From Aurifilum marmelostoma (taxonomy: Eukaryota; Ascomycota; Sordariomycetes; Diaporthales; Cryphonectriaceae): a stretch of 64,000 nt of DNA. The translations under genes were made by a program, and so were the position numbers. The stretch covers positions 1,240,001-1,304,000 of the forward strand of contig JAMXSV010000016.1 of assembly GCA_027559495.1 (NCBI GenBank), written 5' to 3'. Positions within the stretch are counted from its first letter, which is position 1. Every line of letters begins with the position of its first letter. Positions 12,065-22,757 of the stretch are shown one piece after another. The notes beneath the pieces were generated by a model. It had not been told where the DNA came from. It was given only the letters and a program-made list of their open reading frames with translations, and did not search any database.

Positions 12065-13198
12065 ATGGCGTCTCAGGAGAGTTCCATGCCGTTCATTAGG
12101 AACATGGCTTCCAGTGGTGAGTGAGACCCCAATCAGAAGACAAACCAACCCCGACCTTCCACTTTGTTCATTATCCTGAGAGAAAGCAAAAAATGAGAAA
12201 GACAAAATTCAGGGATCGAATGACTAACTATGTGTGCGCGTGTCTCTCTCTCTCTCACAGACCGTAAAGCCCGCGAGCAGGCTTTGACCTCCCTCCGCAC
12301 ATTCCTCTCCGCCAAGCACATCTCCTCCTCGCTCTCGACCCTTGACGTCCTCAAGCTCTGGAAGGGTCTCTTCTACGCCCTCTGGATGTGCGACCGCCCG
12401 CTACCCCAGCAGCAGCTCTGCAGGAACCTGGCCGAGCTCGTCTGGGTCCTTCCCGAGGAAGCCGTCGCGCCCTGGCTGCGGGGGTTCTGGGCCACCATGG
12501 CTCGGGAGTGGACCACGGGCATCGATGTGCTCCGCATGGAGAAGTTCCTGTTGTTGGTTAGGAGGGTCCTGGGGGTGAGCTTTGTGTGGGCGCAGAGCAG
12601 GGATACTGAGGCGGCCAAGAAGAATAATAAGAAGACGACGACGACCAGCAGGAAGCGGAAGGCCGATGGCAAGGCGGTGACGGCGGCTGCTGCTGCTTCT
12701 GACGAGGCCAAGGCTGATGAGGTCAGGTGGGATGCTGAGAGAGTTGAGCAGGTGTTGCGCCTGCTTGCGGACTGGCCACTGCGGCCGGACGAGGAGAGCA
12801 GGCGGGAGCCGGAGGAAGACGACCTAATGCCCAAGATGGTCCCCGTCGGGCTCAAGCTGCACGCTCTGGATATCTGGGTGGACGAGGCCGAGAAGGCGGG
12901 CATGCTCGAGGGTGAAGACGGGAAGGGAGAGGAGGAACACGAGGATAAGAACAAGACGACGAAGAAGAAGAAGAAGACCATGGGAGATGCCAGGGACGAC
13001 ACGCTGTCCGGGCGCGAGGTCCTGCAGCGCATCAACGATCTGGTCGACAATCTGCGCGCAGAGACGCTCAGCACTGCGGTGCGCATACGATCCAAGGACT
13101 CGCTGGCTGACGACCGGCTACCCGGGAACCGGAGCAGTGAGGATGAGGCGGATGGAAGAGCCGACGAGGAGGAGGGCTGGGGTGGTCTGGGGGACTGA
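12065..13198 (+). CDS. RRP1: Ribosomal RNA processing protein 1 (Rrp1/Nop52 family)
   Basis: A short first exon (12065-12116) joins 12261-13198, giving 329 aa; the junction restores SSDRKAREQAL. Rrp1 is a nucleolar protein needed for 27S pre-rRNA processing and 60S subunit assembly. The family signature is KLWKGLFYALWMCDRPLPQQQ with LVWVLPEEAVAPWLRGFWATMAREW, about residues 45-100, followed by VLRMEKFLLLVRRVL. A Lys/Thr/Ala-rich insert (about residues 140-175) interrupts the domain, and an acidic and KKKKK-containing stretch follows, typical of nucleolar proteins. The family is firmly recognised; the function is by homology. It converges with the LCB kinase gene. Confidence 0.9.
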
Positions 13199-13727
13199 GC
13201 TGAGCACAAGGTGCTGCTACATTTCGGAAACGGACCCGAGGGGATCCAGGACATACCAATATGCATCCGTTCTGTGTTCTGCTGCTTTCCAGGCATGGCG
13301 TTGGCGTTCACGGCTGATTCAGATGGACGGGCGGCGTGGCAATGGTGGGAATTGCGTGTGATAGATACCCCGACTTGAATATCGGCTTCTCAAGGAATCT
13401 ATTATCATTTGGCTGATTACAGTGTATGGATATATGCCCGCTTCCATGCGCAACCACTTTTGCAGCAAATCCACCCTTTCCAATAATTCAACCAGCCTCT
13501 ACCCTCTTTTCCCATTCTTCTCTTTCATATTCCCTCCCTCTCCACCTCTCACCTCTCTATGGGTATCATTTCATGTTGTAGGCGCTCGGCTGCTTACTTT
13601 TACGTATACTTTTCGTTGGCAGAGCCCAGCCTGTAGCATAATTCTAGCCAGAGTATCGGACTCTGTTTTTAATAATTAATCACCCCGATCCAAGGCCATC
13701 CTCGCACGACGGGTCATAATTCTCTCT
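13199..13727. other. Convergent 3' spacer
   Basis: This lies between the stop of RRP1 and the stop of the LCB kinase gene, so it should hold two 3' UTRs. Pyrimidine-rich DNA occurs around 13490-13560 and an AT-rich patch ends it. No gene is seen. Confidence 0.5.
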
Positions 13728-15614
13728 TCAAGCCATCAGCCGCTGAGCTGGGGTTACCTTGTCCCAATTCTTGGGTCCTGGTGCTTCTATTGTTCCCCTC
13801 TTGGTGATGACCATACCCAGACCCGGGTGCACCTCGGCTTGGAATGGCTCGAACGGCACCTTCTCGCCGTCGATGCTGATGTACCCATGCTCGTACTTGG
13901 GGGCGATGCGGAATGCCGACACCTTGAAGTATTTGACAAGGGGGTGGTCGATGAACGTGTTGTCACTGCTGGACAGGAGCAGGCCGATAACCTTGGAGAA
14001 TGGGACGTCCGCATCGAGTATGTAGACGTCTAGAAACCCGTCGTTCATTAGGGCGGCGTTGAACATAAGCGCGTCGGGAGCCATCCAGGCGAGCTGCACG
14101 TTTGGTTGGGTCAGCCAACAGCATTGACTTTTCCGTGAGAAAAAACATGAACAAATATGGGGCAGATGCAAGCAATTTGATATGGCGTCCAGTGCTGTCA
14201 CTCACATTGCCGGTGAAGATGGTCCCCATTTTCTCGGCGTCCACCTTGACCCAGTCTTCAGGCAGCTTGTCTTCTGCGGTACCGTACCTCAGCGGAGGGA
14301 GGCCCTCCTCGCCCGCCTGGGCTTCCCCATCAGAAGATGCCGCCGCGAGATCCGGCCCAACGACACTCCCCCTCCCTATGCCTCTTGTAGTGCTCCCTCA
14401 CGCCATCCTTGTGTTCTATCTCCATCTTGACGTACAGGTCGCAGGGGTACTTCTTCTTCTTCAGGATGCGGGTGATTGCGCCGTACATGAAGCGGGCGCT
14501 GCCCATCCAGCGCAGGTGCTCGGTGGCCAGGTCAGCCTCGGCCATGACGCCCAGGGTCTGGCTCAGGAAGGACAGGGTGCGAGTCCCGCCCTGAGTGATA
14601 CTGATGAGGTCCATCGGGGTAGGCACGCCCTTGACGATAGCCAGGGCAGCGAGTGATGGCCGGTGGGTGCCGAAGACGTTACAGGCTAGGGCATTACCGC
14701 TGCCGCACGGCACATGGGCCACGGCGATCTTGTGGAGGGCACGGCTGGCATCGGGCCTGCTGCCTAGCCCGTTGTAGATCTCGTAGGCCAGCCCGTCGCC
14801 GCTGCAGGGCACGACGATGTCGAACTTGTCAATGTCCATCTGGCGCACCAGCTCCAGCGCCTCCCCGGGCCGCGTGGTCGTGTGGATCGTCATAGGCATG
14901 CGCGCAGCTTCGAAGATGGGCTTGACTTCGTCATTCCACTTCTTCTGTGCACCGCCGGGCCCGGCATGGGGGTTGACGAGCACATAGGCCGTCTTGCATC
15001 GTGGTGCTGGTCCGTATGCACGGCTCATGAGGGAATCCACCCATCTCTTGATGGCCTCGGCGTCAGCGGAAGCAGGCGGATCCTCCGTGGGCTTGGTTGA
15101 GAAGGACAGCTTGGCAGCCCGCAGCTGCACATCGGTGACATTCTCGGCGTATTCAACGGTCAGGTTATGCTGGTCGACGGCGAGCTCGGCCCAAAGGACG
15201 TTGTAGAGTGGAATAGAGCGCGGTGCACCGGGTCTTCGTGGAGAGCCTATAATCCAAAAAGAGAGGGAGCAGCGCACGGAGACGTTAGCATCTGTCACCA
15301 GCCAGCGGTGAGGGTAGAGAGGGTGATCCGGACGACCCGAACACTCGAGCACCTGGCGCAGAGATACCTACCTGAGGTACCAGGTAAACAGGACCGGCTG
15401 CTATTCTTGCCTGTCCTTGCCTTGACATCTGCGCAGTCAATTGATGATCAGCGGACGTTGTCACCTGTCGACCTGACACGGCTCGCATCGGGATTCTTAT
15501 ACCTTGAATCAGGAGGGAATCGTCTTGTATCGTGAGGGATACATCTTCGCCGAGTCGCAGGGTGTCCTCCGAAGACCGGACCGCGGGCTCGGGTTTCGGT
15601 GGTTGATGGGCCAT
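13728..15614 (-). CDS. Sphingosine/long-chain-base kinase (DAGK catalytic domain), frame broken by one base
   Basis: Exons run 15614-15503, 15246 to about 14206, and 14093-13728. LCB kinases phosphorylate sphingoid bases with ATP. The DAGK catalytic domain is clear: YVLVNPHAGPGGAQKKW, then PCSGDGLAYEIYNGLGSR, then HVPCGSGNALACNV. The C-terminal part (LAWMAPDALMFNAAL, MNDGFLDVYILDAD, IDGEKVPFEPFQAEVHPGLG) completes the fold. In exon 2, after REHYKRHRE, the frame ends in TGA, while the continuation (GLPPLRYGTAEDK up to MGTIFTGN) is in the next frame. Removing one C from the run 14368-14372 would restore it. No splice site explains the shift. It may be a sequencing error or a recent loss-of-function allele. 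The upstream gene Mix23 diverges from it. Confidence 0.85.
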
Positions 15615-16879
15615 GGCTAGGCGGTGTCGACGAGTAGTTCCAAGCGGTAGACTGATGGTCAATTTTCCTTTCTCAACTCTTCCAGAAGGGAGAAGAATGA
15701 AGGAGGTAAAAGGTGGGAGAAGAAGATTTGCAGCGGTTTAGTTCCTGAATGGTCACGTCTGGAGCAAATATTCGCGTCGGCGGTAAGAAGCTCTGAAGGA
15801 CGAGAGCCAAACAAGAGAATTACACAGAGGCGCAAGGAGAAATATACAGCCCGCACATGAAGAAAGAAGGAAAAAAAAACGAGCGACTGTATTGCTTGAT
15901 TATGTACGGTATGTACCTGGTCTGTTTGTGCTGGGTTGAAATATCAGAAAATGTCAAGAAGAAAATACGAAGGAGGAAGAAGAAAAAAAGGGAGAAGAGA
16001 CACAAGAGGAAAACGGACAAGAGGCTGCAGGGGCCTCGGGCAGTTGCATGTGAGGTGTGTACCATGTACAGACTAAGTACACATGAGCTCCAAGTAGGTG
16101 AGCAGGGTATGTATTGTGTACATACATGGATAGGCTGACTGCAGAATGGCCATGTCAAGCCAGCCGAGGTCAACTTCATCTCGTTCTGCTCCGATTGCTA
16201 GATGCCATGCTGCTATGTATCTTCTGACAAGTCTTTGACTATAGTAGTATGTAGCAGCAGAACTGGGAACCAAGGCTGAGAGAACCAACTTCTGTATGTT
16301 GGCCGTCAGTCTCCCGCGGACTCCGAAGCATCCTGTAGAGGCAAGGCCTGGGTGTGATTAGATATCCTGCTGACTTGATCCATATTCTGAAAGTATAGGA
16401 GCCAGTGATCGAAGGGCAGGACAATAGTGACCAACATGTGTCGGGCATGCAGATGGTATCGTGCCTGATTGCCAGAGAAAACCATAGAACACGGCAGAGT
16501 ATGGGTATGGATCCAGAGGATTGGATCTTGTACTGTGTACTTGCTTGATGTCTTATGTAATCTATACCCCTGCACTCCATCAAGTCCATTGCTCTTTCTC
16601 TTCTCCCTCAGCACAATCACCCCATACAAGTAATGACGACAGTACCTGCGTTCCAGCTCAGTCTGTCAAGTCCATCTCATTATTGCAACATATCTAACGC
16701 AGCAGACAGGGCAGGGCAGCCCTTGACAGCTATTATCTAGCTACTTCACCTGCAGCTCCGTTTGCGCTTCTCCAGCTGACAAGGTGGCTCGACTCTTTTG
16801 GTCACGTCCACAGCGTCCAGACCCGGATTCGCCGGTGTCTTCTCCCTCCGCACCTCCTCCGCCATCATCTCGCGATATC
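15615..16879. other. Divergent promoter region, LCB kinase / Mix23
   Basis: The 1.27 kb spacer carries the promoters of the LCB kinase (-) and Mix23 (+) genes. Purine-rich DNA lies at 15960-16020 on the plus strand. No open frame of coding character or known element was found. Confidence 0.5.
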
Positions 16880-17547
16880 ATGAGCGAGCCTACGACCCAG
16901 CCGACCCTCACGCCACAGTTCTGTTTTTCCTCGACCGCACTGCGTGGTATGTGTGTCTCAAAGCTGTTTTGTCTGCGTAGGGAAAGATGAGCCTTTGTCT
17001 GACCAATGCCTGCACTTTCTCCTCCCTGGCAGACTTCCTGCGCATCTCCCGCGGCACGATCGATGATACCATCATCCAGAACCTGAACGCCCTTGTCACG
17101 CCTGCATCGGCGGGCTTCGATCCCAGCTCGACCTCGCAGCGTCATCCGCGACCCTCGGACCACCGGCAGATCGACGCCCGCTCGTGCAGAGCTTTCAAGG
17201 ACCAGGTGCTCTTCCCATCGTGGCAGGCCCGCTCTGACGTGCTGAGCTACTGTGCCGCCGTCGCCACCAGCCCTGACCCAGACGACCCGGCGGCGGCCGC
17301 GCGCGGCGCAGAGATCGAGAGGAACAGGGGGAGGGTGCCCGACGAGAGGCTAGACCCCTACTCGGCGAGGTTCTTTCCCACCGAGCCTAGGACGGCACAG
17401 CTGGCGATGCTGGTGCGGCAGGAAGAGGGCGTCGAACGCATCGTCAGGACCAGGACGTGGAGCCTTGTCAGGGACAGGTGTGGTGACCAAGACGTTCAGG
17501 ACTGGCAGGCCGCCCTCGACAGCTGGAGGGAAAAACACAGTGCATAG
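16880..17547 (+). CDS. Mix23 / caffeine-induced death protein Cid2 family
   Basis: Exons 16880-16946 and 17033-17547 give 193 aa; the junction yields STALRDFLRISRGTIDD. Mix23 (CCDC58 in animals, Cid2 in fission yeast) is a mitochondrial intermembrane-space protein that supports protein import. Exactly four cysteines are present: C15, a central C-x21-C pair around an amphipathic helix (CRAFKDQV to VLSYC), and one near the end (VRDRC). This matches the four-cysteine pattern of the animal protein. The fungal part FFPTEPRTAQLAMLVRQEEGVERIVRTRTW is typical of Cid2. No presequence is visible, as expected for a Mia40-type client. A disordered DPDDPAAAARG insert follows the cysteine pair. Confidence 0.8.
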
Positions 17548-18631
17548 CGCAAGTGATAAGGACGAGGGATGCCAGGGTAGTCTTGCCGCATCGACATGAT
17601 ATCATCTCGTTCACCTCCTAAGTCCTGCAAGACAAATATAGGTTTCTATTTTCACGAAAGGTACAAGATTAGACTTCCACAGAGAAGATGACAAATAAAA
17701 AGACAAATATATAAGGACATGAAGAAGAAGAAGAAGAAGAAGAATAATAATAATTATAATCATGATGATCATTTAAGGGAAAAGTCTAGAGATCAAGGAC
17801 AAACAGGTACCAGATGGGGGGTTTGGAAGCGTGGCAGGATGATATATTCATACTGTAAATGCCAGTCAGTATGTTACTACTATACACACACTAATGCTGT
17901 AGTATGGTACCAAATACTCGGACAATAGCTCCTTATCTTATCGGAGAGCTCCTAGCCCGGTGTCTCAACCCGACCCCACCAGACCATTGCAGGCCGAAGC
18001 CAACCCACTTGGGCCCTGACTGGCAAGGATTGCCAAGTGGCCCACAGCTGCGCGACAAAACTTGGAGCTCTCGTTCTTCCGTTTTTTTACTGTAGACATG
18101 GTAATATCGTAGCCAGCCAGACAGACGGGTACATCTCTGGCTTGACCCCCACCCACGAATCACCACCACAATCACTTACTCCTCCTCCTCCTATCCCCCC
18201 TCCGCCTCCTGCCTACCACTACATACAACAACCACTGCAGCCAGTGCCAGCAGCCTGGGAGTTTCTGGGCCCCTGCCTGCGTGAGCCGAGCCTCTACTTC
18301 TCTATTCTCAACTTCCCCCTCATCGCCCCACCTCCTGGACACCGGAACTCGTGGCCTGGGCTTAATTATCCAGAAAGAGAGAAGACGACACGACTTTACA
18401 AGTAATTTCAGACTATAAGGCCAATTCATCTGCCAGCCAGTCAGCTGAAGATATACCATCCCGACTTCAACTTCCAACAGGACACTCCACATCTCGACAC
18501 GAGCTTGTATCACGCCAGCGCCTCACGCAAACGCACCGCACACGACCTCCCACCTCCTGCCTGCCCTCCGGCCTCGATCGCGCGCTGGCCGAGCCTCTTG
18601 ATCCCCGGTTTCCTCACCCTCCTCTTCCCCG
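17548..18631. other. Spacer with (GAA)n/(TAA)n, Naa15 promoter
   Basis: This holds the Mix23 3' UTR, a compound trinucleotide repeat at 17721-17756, and the promoter and pyrimidine-rich 5' UTR of Naa15 (CT- and CA-rich from about 18140). No gene is seen. Confidence 0.5.
17721..17756. repeat. (GAA)n-(TAA)n compound microsatellite
   Basis: About seven GAA units run directly into several TAA units, 170 bp after the Mix23 stop codon, probably in or near its 3' UTR. Confidence 0.9.
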
Positions 18632-21306
18632 ATGCCACAACCCCTGAGCACGAGAGAGGGCAACCTCTTTCGTCAGGTCGTCCGAAACTATGAGGAGAAG
18701 CAATACAAGCGCGGTCTCAAGGCCGCCGAGCAGATTCTCAAGAAGAACCCGAAGCATGGAGACACGATGGCCATGAAGGCTCTCATCCTCAACGCCCAGG
18801 GCAAGACCGACGAGGCCTTCGCCCTAGGCAAGGAGTCTCTGACCATCGACATGAAGTCTCACATCTGCTGGCACGTGTACGGCCTGCTGTACCGCTCCAA
18901 CAAGAACTTCGAGGAGGCCATCAAGGCCTACCGCTTCGCCCTTAGGCTGGAGCCCGAGTCCAGCCAGATCCAGAGGGACCTCGCCGTCCTCCAGATCCAA
19001 ATGCGCGATTACCAGGGCTACGTCCAGAGCAGGCTGGCCATGCTACAGGCCCGCCCGGCGCTTAGGCAGAGCTGGACCGGCCTCGCCATCGCCCACCACC
19101 TCGCCGGCAACCTGACAGAAGCCGAGAACATTCTCAAGACTTTTGAAGAGACCCTCAAGACGCAGCCTTCCCGCTCCGACCTCGAGCACTCCGAGGCTCT
19201 CATGTACCACAACATGATCATCGCCGAGACCGGGGACTTCCAGAGGGCCCTCGACCACCTCGAGTCCGCCTGCAAACACAACCTGGACCGTCTGGCTTAC
19301 CTGGAGGCCCGCGCCCGCTACCTGACTGGGCTGGGGAACAAGGAGGAGGCTTCTCAAGCCTGGCGTGCCCTTCTGGACCGGAATCCCGACCACCCCGAAT
19401 ATTATGACGCCCTGGTCGAGGTGTCAGACCTGCCCGAGGGAGACCTCCTCGGCCGCAAAGCCATCTATGACGAATACGCCGTCAAGTTCCCCCGTTGTGA
19501 CGCCGCAAAACGGCTCCCGCTGGACTTCCTGACCGGTAAGGGCCCCTTCGTTATCCCCGGCCAGCCCACCATAACGAATGACTGTGATTGAGAGGGCCCC
19601 CACCCTTGCGAGTGGATATACTGACACGGAGGGTAGGTGACGATTTTAAGGCTGCGGCCAAGGCGTACCTGGCTTTTGTCCTCGACAAGGGCATTCCCTC
19701 CACCTTCGCCAACCTCAAGCACCTGTACGCGGACGAGTTCAAGAAGGCGACCCTGCGAGACGTCGTCGACGAGTATCTATCCGCCGCCGCGGATGGACCC
19801 AACAGTGACAGCTCGAGGGGCAAGGGCGCGGCCATCTTCTACCTGGCCCAGCACTTCAGCTACTACCGCAGCCGCGACCTCTCCAAGGCAGTCGAGTATG
19901 TGGACAAGGCTATTGCCGAGGACCCCGAGAATGTGAACTTCGCCATGGCAAAAGCACGGATATGGAAGTACTATGGCAACCCGCAGAAGGCCTCAGAGGC
20001 TATGAACCACGCCCGGGAGCTTGACACCAGGGACCGATACATCAACACCAAGGCCGCCAAGTACCAGCTGCGGAACAACGAGCTGGAGAGGGCACTTAAG
20101 ACTATGGGCATGTTCACTAAGGCTGACACACCTGGCGGCCCGCTTGCGGACCTGCTGGATATGCAGAGCGTCTGGTTCCTAACCGAGGACGGAGAGGCGA
20201 ATGCGCGCCTCGGCAACTTGGGGCTCGCCCTGAAGCGGTTCCATGCCGTCTTCAACATTTTTGATATATGGCAGGAGGATCAGTTTGACTTCCACGGCTT
20301 CTCGCTCCGAAAGGGCATGATACGGGCATACGTCGACATGGTCCGGTGGGAGGACCACCTGAGGGATCACCCATTCTACACCCGCGTCGCGGTCGGTGCT
20401 GCGAACGCCTACTTGCGCATATACGAGCAGCAGGAAGAGAAGGCTACGAACGGAGTCAACGGCACCGAGAACGGCAGTGCCAACGGCGATGATGCGCTGG
20501 AGAAGAAGAAGGCGGCAAAGAAGGCCAGGAAGGAGGCGCAGCGTCTAGAGCGCGAGTCTGCTGAGAAGGCAGCCAAGCAGGACCCCAATAAGAAGGGGGC
20601 TAAGGCTGATCCGGAGGCGCAGAAGAAGCAGGACGACGACCCTCACGGGGCTAAGCTTGCCGCCACCGCGGAGCCGCTGGCAGAGGCCATGAAGTTTATT
20701 AGCCCGATGTTGCAGTGCAGCCCCAAGAGCATCCAGGCGCAGACCACCGCCTTTGAGGTGCTTATCCTCCGAAGTAAGTAACAAGCTTTCCGTGACGAGT
20801 CGTCGCGCCCTGAACCTGTAGCCAAAGGGACCTCTGCGGTGGACTAACAACGGGAAACAGAGAAATATCTCCTTGCGCTACGATGCCTGAAGGCAGCGCT
20901 GTCATTGGACGCTGAGGACCCCAAGGCCCATGAGCAGGCCATCCGGCTACGGCACGCTCTGAACACTGACCTGGCAACGCTCCCACCCAAGGTCACCGAG
21001 GTCATCAACGCCGAATTCACAGAAGTGTCGACGTCGGCGGACCTGGCGAAGCTCAACCAGGAGTACCGGGAGAAGCACAAGACCAGTCCGCAGCACGTGC
21101 TATCAAGCATTCGCGTGCAGGCTCGACTCGGCGAGGACCGTGGCAAGCTTGCCAAGGATGTGGTTGCCCTGCTGCAGCTCGATGACATCAATGTGGAGGA
21201 CGCAAAGGACGCGCAGGACTTGCTGAGGGTCTGGAAGAGCGGAGAGCTGGATGGGTTCAAGAAGACGGCCCAGCAGAAATGGCCAGAGTCCTCAGTTTTT
21301 GCCTAG
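18632..21306 (+). CDS. NAA15: NatA N-terminal acetyltransferase auxiliary subunit Naa15 (Nat1)
   Basis: Exons 18632-19535, 19637-20773 and 20861-21306 give 828 aa, the usual size for Naa15. This subunit anchors the catalytic Naa10 to the ribosome, and NatA acetylates nascent chains with small N-terminal residues. The protein is a TPR superhelix from the start: REGNLFRQVVRNYEEKQYKRGLKAAEQIL, then KSHICWHVYGLLYRSNKNFEEAIKAY, and STFANLKHLYADEFKK after the first intron. The conserved MKALILNAQGKTDEAF is present near residue 50. A Lys/Ala/Glu-rich helix (KKKAAKKARKEAQRLERESAEKAAK, about residue 610-640) is the known charged insert of the family. The C-terminal exon is helical. Junctions restore FLTGDDFK and LRKKYLLALR. 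Confidence 0.95.
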
Positions 21307-22042
21307 GACGGTCTGGCCCACGGCTTTGAAAACCCTTTGAGCCTGTGAACGGCAGGCGGGTGGATCGTCTCTGTGCAAAGCCTCTTGTGTAACTCGAGAG
21401 CGCGGAGTAGGTCGAGCGAGCTCGAGTGGTCATTCTGGGGCTGGTTCCCTCCGCCGTGTCACACGAGCTGGGTGGGAGATGAACATGGACGTGCGCGTGG
21501 GCTGCCCCCGTTGCTCACTCATGGACATTATTTACCCACCGGAAAAGCTGTCACGGCTGAAGAGCGGAAAAAAAGAGAGAAAAGGCGGGGAGGGGGGGAC
21601 ACATTAGGCCTGAAAGAGCGCATAGAGCAATGGAAAAATTACATCAACAAACACCCTCACAGACAGACCTTTTCACTGAACGATGCTATCACACTGTCCG
21701 CGCGTCACGTATACCAAGTTCAAGTGAATCATTTCGTCGTGAGCTGAGACCTGCTGGGCCGCCCAACGCCAGGGATAAACGGCCCGGGGCTCCGGCGGGG
21801 AGAGATTCCATAGTATGAAAACGCACCGCTGGGGAGGGAGAGAGTGTGTTTCGTGTATCTGCTAGTCGATGTTTAAAAAGTTACGATTGTAAAATGCAGG
21901 ATCACCCCTTGAAAGGATTCATCTAGACTGACTGGGGCAGGCCAGGCCCGGGGAGATGGTAAGTCACGATCACAGTGTTGGGTTCATCTTTGTACACACA
22001 GTTTCCGATCGCCCTCTCAGCCTCGTTGGAAGACACCAACCT

Positions 22043-22098
22043 TAAAAAAAAAAAAATTAAAAAAATAAAAAAAGAAAGGAGAAAAAAAAAAAAAAAAC
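22043..22098. repeat. A-rich low-complexity tract
   Basis: Several poly-A runs (up to 13-16 A) interrupted by single T or G bases, inside the long gene-free region. It resembles an oligo(dA) tract of nucleosome-poor DNA or a degraded poly-A tail; no retroelement sequence adjoins it. Confidence 0.85.
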
Positions 22099-22726
22099 CC
22101 TTGACAGGGTCACACTGAACTGTGTGCATAGCAAGGGGGGTGGTGGTCAAAAGTTGTGTGTGTGTGCATTGGAAGCGGGCTATAATCCTGCCGAGCTCAG
22201 CACAACGCGTATCAGATTGTCTTGGGGAGAGAGGGAGGAAGAAGAAGAAGAAAAAGAAAAAAATGAACTTTTTGTGGCATCTCTTTTGGTGGCGTGTACA
22301 CATACACACACACACATGCGCACGCACCCTGCATCTCCCGGCCGTCCTTCGGGGCCAGACATGATTCTGACCACCTCCACCCTGCTCGTCTCATCTTGCT
22401 GCTGGTTTGCGACAGTACGGGAAGAGAGGGATGGCATGCACATGCATGTGATGTTACGCCAGACAGAGTACCAAGTGGTGCGCCAATGGCAAGGGATGGA
22501 CATGGTTGGGAGGGAGGGGGCAAAGGTCTCGGGATGGTTCGTTCCAGCAGGATCGCAGCTTACTGTTTTTTTTTTTCTAAAAAAAATAATTAATAATTTG
22601 TTTTTCCTTGTTCTGGTCGTTCTCGGAGAGAGAGAAGAATTGTACAGGGGGAGACGGAAGAAGATGAGCGCCAACAGGTAGGACAGAGTGCACAGCAGGT
22701 TTCTGAACCGGGCGGGGGGGGAAAGT

Positions 22727-22752
<26 letters not shown>
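22727..22752. repeat. (GA)n microsatellite
   Basis: A GA tract of about 26 nt follows a G9 run inside the gene-free region. Confidence 0.9.

Positions 22753-22757
<5 letters not shown>

Noticed and set aside
14380..14440. A 60-nt intron with GTACGT donor to explain the LCB kinase break
   Set aside because: Its length is a multiple of three, so the same stop remains in frame, and it would remove a conserved segment.
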